Part shown: positions 59,795-64,000 of the stretch, in pieces
Layout of the letters: each line of letters opens with the position of its first letter
How positions within the stretch are numbered: position 1 is the first letter of the stretch
Assembly: GCA_964370165.1 (NCBI GenBank)
Contig: CAYJIG010000001.1
Location: forward strand, 1-64,000
DNA length: 64,000 nt
Direction: 5' to 3'
From: JAAYCI01 sp964370165
Lineage (GTDB): Bacteria > Bacillota > Clostridia > Oscillospirales > Ruminococcaceae
The notes under the pieces: model-generated
What the model was told of the DNA's origin: nothing
The model's database searches: none
What the model saw: the letters and a program-made list of their open reading frames with translations, nothing else
Program-made: the position numbers and the translations under genes

Positions 59795-60808
59795 ATGGCT
59801 ATTTTAGTGAGTGGAGGCGCGGGGTATATCGGCAGCCATACCTGCATAGAGCTACTTGAAGCGGGTTATGATGTAATAATAGCGGACAATCTTGTGAACT
59901 CCAGTAAAGAAGCCGTAAAAAGGGTGGAAGAAATCACCGGCAAATCTTTGCGGTTTTATGATGTTGATATATGCGATGAGGCAAAGCTGGATGATGTGTT
60001 TAAAGAAAACACCGATATTGAAGCGGTGATACATTTTGCTGCGCTGAAAGCAGTGGGCGAAAGCGTACAAAAGCCGCTGGAATATTACAGCAACAACTTG
60101 ATTAGTACCCTAAACATGCTGAATGTCATGCGAAAATCAGGTGTAAATAATTTTGTGTTTTCTTCCTCGGCTACAGTGTATGGCGAGCCTGAAAGTGTAC
60201 CGGTAAACGAGGGGTTTCCCACCAGTGCGATGAACCCTTACGGGCAAACAAAGCTGATGATAGAAAAGATTTTGATGGATTATTGCAAGGCAGAGCCTAA
60301 AATGCAAGTGGCGCTATTGAGGTATTTCAATCCCATCGGTGCACACCCATGCGGACGTATAGGCGAAGATCCCGCAGGTATCCCGAACAATTTAGTGCCG
60401 TATATTGCCAAAGTAGCGGTGGGCGAGCTTGATTCCGTCAATGTGTTTGGGAACGACTATGACACCCACGACGGCACCGGCGTGAGGGATTATATCCATG
60501 TGGTGGATTTGGCAAAAGGCCACGTGGCGGCCATGAAAAAGCTGGAAGAAAACAACGGGCTGGACATCTACAATCTTGGCACAGGCCAGGGATACAGCGT
60601 TTTGGAAGTGATAAAAGCATACGAAAAAGCATGTGGAAAAGAGATACCGTATGTGATATCAAAGCGCAGGCCGGGCGATATTGCCACGGTGTATGCCGAC
60701 ACAAAAAAAGCAAAAGAAGAACTGGGCTGGCAGGCTGAATACGGCATTGCTGAAATGTGTGCACACAGCTGGAACTGGCAAAGTAAAAACCCAAAAGGAT
60801 ATGAATAA
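59795..60808 (+). CDS. galE: UDP-glucose 4-epimerase
   Basis: 337 residues. N-terminal GGAGYIGSHT NAD loop, catalytic SSSATVYG and YGQTK (YxxxK), and HDGTGVRDYIHVVDLA. It interconverts UDP-glucose and UDP-galactose for galactose use and cell-surface sugars. AAAGAGGT precedes the ATG. It lies 22 bases after serA and 24 before a nucleotidyltransferase gene. Confidence 0.96.
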   Translation: MAILVSGGAGYIGSHTCIELLEAGYDVIIADNLVNSSKEAVKRVEEITGKSLRFYDVDICDEAKLDDVFKENTDIEAVIHFAALKAVGESVQKPLEYYSNNLISTLNMLNVMRKSGVNNFVFSSSATVYGEPESVPVNEGFPTSAMNPYGQTKLMIEKILMDYCKAEPKMQVALLRYFNPIGAHPCGRIGEDPAGIPNNLVPYIAKVAVGELDSVNVFGNDYDTHDGTGVRDYIHVVDLAKGHVAAMKKLEENNGLDIYNLGTGQGYSVLEVIKAYEKACGKEIPYVISKRRPGDIATVYADTKKAKEELGWQAEYGIAEMCAHSWNWQSKNPKGYE

Positions 60809-60832
60809 GTAAAAAGAAAAGGTGGTATCGTT

Positions 60833-61765
60833 ATGAAAAAACCGGTATTGGTGGTACTTGCGGCAGGAATGGGTAGCCGCTATGGTGGACTGAAACAGAT
60901 TGACCCCATTGGCCCAAGCGGTGAACTTATTATCGATTACTCGCTATACGACGCAAAAAAAGCAGGCTTCGAAAAAGTGGTGTTTATCATTAAACATGCC
61001 ATCGAAAAAGACTTTAAAGAAGCCATAGGCGAGCGCATGGCACAAAACATTGAAGTGGAGTATGCTTTCCAGGAATTGGACATGCTACCAAGCGGATACA
61101 GTGTGCCCGAAGGCCGTGTGAAACCATGGGGAACCACCCACGCAGTGATGGCGGCGGCTGCAAAGATTGATGGTCCGTTTGCGGTAATCAACGCAGACGA
61201 TTATTATGGTCCGCAAGCATATAAGGCTATATATGAATTTTTGACAAAAGAGGCAAAAGAAGACAAAAAAGAACACTATGCTATGGTAGGATATCTTATC
61301 GAAAACACTGTCACCGATCACGGTACGGTGTCACGTGGTGTATGCATGGCAGATGATAACGGATTTTTGAGTGATATAGTGGAGCGTACTAAAATCAAGA
61401 AAACAGAAAATGGCGCTGCATATACCGAAGATGATGGAAACAGCTGGACAGATTTGCCGCAAGGCACGCTGGTGAGCATGAATTTCTGGGGTTTTGAAGC
61501 AGGGATACTGGAAAAAGCCGAAAGGGATTTTTCGCAGTTTTTAGATGCTGAAATTCCTAAAAATCCCGAAAAATGCGAAAGCCTTCTGCCGAATTATGTG
61601 GGCGAGTTGATTGAAAAAGGCGAGGCCGATGTGAAAGTGCTACAGAGCACAGACATTTGGCAAGGTGTCACATACCAAGAAGACAAGCCGTCGGTGATGC
61701 AAAGCATAAAAGAAAAGCACGATAGTGGAATGTACCCTACACCACTATGGAACAATATGAAATAG
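60833..61765 (+). CDS. Sugar-phosphate nucleotidyltransferase family protein
   Basis: 310 residues. N-terminal LAAGMGSRYGGLKQIDPIG is a nucleotidyltransferase loop close to the GxGTR consensus; VINADDYYG gives the metal-binding Asp. Typical GlmU or GalU residues downstream are not clear, so the substrate is uncertain. Next to galE it may make or use an NDP-sugar. AAAGGTGG precedes the ATG. Confidence 0.87.
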   Translation: MKKPVLVVLAAGMGSRYGGLKQIDPIGPSGELIIDYSLYDAKKAGFEKVVFIIKHAIEKDFKEAIGERMAQNIEVEYAFQELDMLPSGYSVPEGRVKPWGTTHAVMAAAAKIDGPFAVINADDYYGPQAYKAIYEFLTKEAKEDKKEHYAMVGYLIENTVTDHGTVSRGVCMADDNGFLSDIVERTKIKKTENGAAYTEDDGNSWTDLPQGTLVSMNFWGFEAGILEKAERDFSQFLDAEIPKNPEKCESLLPNYVGELIEKGEADVKVLQSTDIWQGVTYQEDKPSVMQSIKEKHDSGMYPTPLWNNMK

Positions 61766-61784
61766 ACTTGTGAGGAGATAATTT

Positions 61785-62297
61785 ATGCCGTTTGTGAAAA
61801 AAACAATACAAGAAGTACAAGACAATATGTTTGAAAGAATTGGCACTAGCTGGATGCTGGTCACAGCAGGAACAAAGGAAAATTGTAATACAATGACAGC
61901 TAGTTGGGGACAGGTGGGCATTTTATGGAACAAGCCGGTATCAACGGCATATGTACGTCCACAGCGCTATACCAAAGAGTTTATGGAAGCGCAAGACTAC
62001 TATTCTTTGTCGTTTTTTGAAAAAGGTAAGTTTCGTGAGGAGCTGGCACTGCTGGGAACTAAAAGCGGTCGCGACAGTGACAAAATCACTGAAACGGGTC
62101 TGCATGTAAACGAGTTTGTGGGTGTTCCGGCGTTTGAGGAAGCTAGCTTGGTGCTGATATGCCGTAAATTGTATATACAAGACATGGTGAAAGAAGGATT
62201 TTTGGACAGCAATATCAGTAAAACACACTATCCAGAGCAAGATTACCATCGCATGTATATAGGCGAAATAGAACATACATTTTGCAAAGTTGATTAG
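61785..62297 (+). CDS. Flavin reductase-like (FMN-binding split barrel) protein
   Basis: 170 residues resembling the flavin-reductase-like family: WMLVTAGTKENCNTMTASWG, PVSTAYVRPQRYTKEFM and SLSFFEKGKFREEL. It likely binds FMN and may take part in redox reactions. GAGGAG precedes the ATG. It ends the serA-galE run; a terminator follows. Confidence 0.88.
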   Translation: MPFVKKTIQEVQDNMFERIGTSWMLVTAGTKENCNTMTASWGQVGILWNKPVSTAYVRPQRYTKEFMEAQDYYSLSFFEKGKFREELALLGTKSGRDSDKITETGLHVNEFVGVPAFEEASLVLICRKLYIQDMVKEGFLDSNISKTHYPEQDYHRMYIGEIEHTFCKVD

Positions 62298-62348
62298 ATA
62301 TACTAATAAAAATCACAAAGATATCTTATGAAAATCTGTCGATAAAAT

Positions 62349-62411
62349 AATGACCATGCAACAAAGCAACGAAAAACCATAGTTTGCTCTGTGTAAAATG
62401 GTCATTTTTTC
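62349..62411 (+). terminator. Terminator after flavin reductase gene
   Basis: ATGACCAT (62350-62357) pairs with ATGGTCAT (62398-62405), followed by TTTTTT. The 40-base loop holds a weaker inner stem (ACAAAGCAA with TTTGCTCTGT). Confidence 0.65.
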
Positions 62412-62441
62412 CGTATTTGCGTATTTTCACCGTATTTTCTC

Positions 62442-62470
62442 TGTACAATAACATGTACAAGTTGTATAAT
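62442..62470 (+). promoter_or_regulatory. Candidate promoter for Asp23 gene with TGTACA repeats
   Basis: TATAAT (62465-62470) with TGTACA (62442-62447) 17 bases upstream as a weak -35. A second TGTACA is at 62454-62459, 12 bases from the first; each is self-complementary. Confidence 0.4.
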
Positions 62471-62595
62471 ATATTGGCACTGTATATCTTTGTAGTTATA
62501 GTGCATTGTGAAATGTAAAAAGTGATGGTGATTGTTTAATATAGCTTTAATACTATGTGTGGGTGATGGCGATGCCCACAAAGGAGGGAAAGATT

Positions 62596-62943
62596 TTGGT
62601 ATCATATTACAACACTTTAGGAAAAGTGAGCATGACATCGGGCTATTTTTCAGAACTGGTTGCCACTGTAGTGCAAAGTGGGTTTGGCGTAGCAGGAATG
62701 GCAATGAAGGGTACAAAAGATAACCTAAAAAGTTTATTGAATAAAGATTTTCCTGAAAAAGGTGTGAGTGTCAGGGAAGAAGACGGCCAACTTGATATTG
62801 AACTGCATATCAAAGTGACGTATGGCCTGAATATCACCGAGGCAGTGCGTAGTGTCACACACAAAGTGCAATACGTGGTGGAGGAAGCTACCGGCCTTAC
62901 AGTGAGAAATATTCGTGTATCTGTAGACGATATCATAGGGTAA
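62596..62943 (+). CDS. Asp23/Gls24 family protein (YloU-like)
   Basis: About 115 residues. Asp23 pattern: SMTSGYFSELVATVVQSGFG, DIELHIKVTYGLNI, VQYVVEEATGLTVRNIRVSV. The TTG at 62596 lies eight bases after AAAGGAGG and is preferred to upstream ATGs that precede that site. The same order, Asp23 gene then DhaL-type gene, is the yloU-yloV pair of Firmicutes. Related proteins act at the envelope or in stress, but the YloU role is unknown. Confidence 0.87.
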   Translation: MVSYYNTLGKVSMTSGYFSELVATVVQSGFGVAGMAMKGTKDNLKSLLNKDFPEKGVSVREEDGQLDIELHIKVTYGLNITEAVRSVTHKVQYVVEEATGLTVRNIRVSVDDIIG

Positions 62944-63029
62944 ATATTGTAATATAAGCAAGCTAAAATGCAAAAATGTAAGTAGCCGATATTATTTATG
63001 CATACGGCTATATTTTGGAGTGAATTGAT

Positions 63030-64000
63030 ATGATAGAAGGAAAAAAGCTAAGAGACGCCATTATTTCGGGCGCAAACAACATCCGCAAGTATCGTGCGGA
63101 TGTGGACGAACTGAACGTATTTCCGGTGCCCGATGGTGACACCGGTATCAACATGAGCATGACAGTATCGGCGGCAAAGGATGAGCTTGCCGGTATGCCG
63201 GACAGCTGCACTGTGGCCGAGGCCAGCCATGCGGCGGCTTCTGCCATGCTTCGTGGCGCACGCGGTAACTCGGGTGTTATCACCAGCCTATTGTTCCGTG
63301 GATTTTCCAAAGCGCTGAAAGGCAAGAAAACAGCAGATGCCGCAGATATTGTGGCGGCGCTGGAGCAAGGCGTGGAAGGCGCATATAAAGCAGTAATGAA
63401 GCCCACCGAGGGCACTATGCTTACAGTGTCTCGTGTGGCCAGCGAAAAAGCGGCACAAAGCGGCGAGAGCGATATGATAAAGCTATGGGATATTATCGTG
63501 AAAGAGGCGCGCATAGCCCTAGATGAAACCCCAAACCAGCTGGAAGTATTGAAAAAAGCAGGAGTGGTAGATGCCGGCGGCATGGGTTTTTGCATTATCT
63601 TAGAGGGTATGCAGCAAGTGATTGCAGGTGGCGCTATGGTGGCGGATGATGAGCAAGCAGAGTCTAAACCGAAACCAAAACTGTCTACTGCAAATGTAGG
63701 CAAGGGTGTTTTTACTGACGAGCTAAACCCCGATATCACCAATGCCTATTGCACCGAGTTTTTGGTGAATAAGGAGAATGGGTCCTCGGCTACAAAACTG
63801 CGTGCATACCTTGAAAGTCACGGAGATTCTGTGGTAGTTGTGGAAGATGATGACATTATCAAATGCCATGTGCACACAGCAGATCCCGGCAAAATCTTGA
63901 CAAAAGCTATAGAGTTTGGATATTTGACCAGACTAAAGATTGAAAATATGCACGAGCAGTATGAAGCACGTAAAGCCCAAGGCGCGGCGTTGGAAAAGCA
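63030..64000 (+). CDS. fakA: DAK2/DhaL-domain kinase, FakA/YloV-like, 3' end outside window
   Basis: Open from ATG 63030 (GGAG nine bases upstream) to the window end: about 323 residues of an expected 540-560. N-terminal DAK2 nucleotide-binding domain with LNVFPVPDGDTGINMSMT, LRGARGNSGVI and DAGGMGF; then the start of the middle domain (CTEFLVNKENGSSATKL and IKCHVHTADPG). FakA phosphorylates fatty acids bound to FakB. It lies 86 bases after the Asp23 gene. The rest cannot be seen. Confidence 0.88.
   Translation, partial: MIEGKKLRDAIISGANNIRKYRADVDELNVFPVPDGDTGINMSMTVSAAKDELAGMPDSCTVAEASHAAASAMLRGARGNSGVITSLLFRGFSKALKGKKTADAADIVAALEQGVEGAYKAVMKPTEGTMLTVSRVASEKAAQSGESDMIKLWDIIVKEARIALDETPNQLEVLKKAGVVDAGGMGFCIILEGMQQVIAGGAMVADDEQAESKPKPKLSTANVGKGVFTDELNPDITNAYCTEFLVNKENGSSATKLRAYLESHGDSVVVVEDDDIIKCHVHTADPGKILTKAIEFGYLTRLKIENMHEQYEARKAQGAALEK

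Overview
The window reads as chromosome of an anaerobic low-to-moderate GC Firmicute of the class Clostridia. I infer this from neighbourhoods typical of that group (cdaA-cdaR-COG2509 dehydrogenase; recJ-relA-dtd-MBL-hemZ; a yabN/yabO/divIC/yabR-type block; yloU-yloV at the right end), from CheV, long-form HPF and the CdaA-type cyclase, and from strong AGGAGG ribosome sites, SigA-type promoters and AT-rich spacers. I could not place it more precisely. There are no rRNA, tRNA, CRISPR, prophage or transposase genes that I can see. Coding density is high.

Left part (1-12.6 kb): signalling and motility. A minus-strand group carries a FliK-like protein and a stand-alone FlhB C-terminal-like protein (YlqG/YlqH type), then a ComFB-like protein, a PilZ protein, a large FtsA/actin-like ATPase with ubiquitin-like tail modules, CheV, and an EAL-HDOD protein cut by the window edge. 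Divergent from it is a plus-strand cheA-cheW-cheR-cheB operon. No receptor, CheY or flagellin gene is present here.

12.6-28.6 kb: a copper ATPase with a fused copper-chaperone domain (minus), then a long plus-strand run: fused ispD-ispF, c-di-AMP synthesis (cdaA, cdaR), a flavoprotein, recJ, relA/spoT, dtd, a metallo-hydrolase, hemZ, a uridine-kinase-like nucleoside kinase and a small helical protein. Two second-messenger systems (c-di-AMP and (p)ppGpp) may share this transcription unit.

28.7-32.2 kb: mazG, HU, rqcP, ftsB/divIC, an S1-domain gene and hpf. It resembles the Bacillus yabN-yabR block, but the sporulation genes yabP and yabQ are not in their usual place.

32.3-45.5 kb: accessory metabolism and transport. 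There is an FGGY sugar kinase; a five-gene ABC export locus in which the ATPase sits between two zinc-ribbon/proline-rich proteins, followed by two ABC-2 permeases; a divergent sugar cluster (IolB/KduI-like isomerase on one strand; RPE-like epimerase, iron alcohol dehydrogenase and transaldolase on the other); and an unrecognised membrane protein followed by a highly folded MITE-like repeat.

45.6-64 kb: LUD-domain protein, ruvX, lysS, a GT2 glycosyltransferase that seems to start at CTG, a HAD phosphatase, a MATE exporter with a candidate leader ORF, plsC, a D,D-carboxypeptidase, pncB, a PadR-controlled envelope operon (padR, DUF1700, DUF4097, pspC), serA, galE, a sugar nucleotidyltransferase, a flavin reductase, an Asp23 protein and the start of a FakA/DhaL-type kinase cut by the right edge.

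Best leads for something undescribed: the zinc-ribbon ABC locus (34-39 kb), the IolB-epimerase-ADH-transaldolase cluster (39-43 kb), the actin-like ATPase with beta-grasp-like tail (2.3-4.5 kb), and two gene fusions (copA-copZ and ispD-ispF) that each keep a good ribosome-binding site and start codon at the fusion joint.
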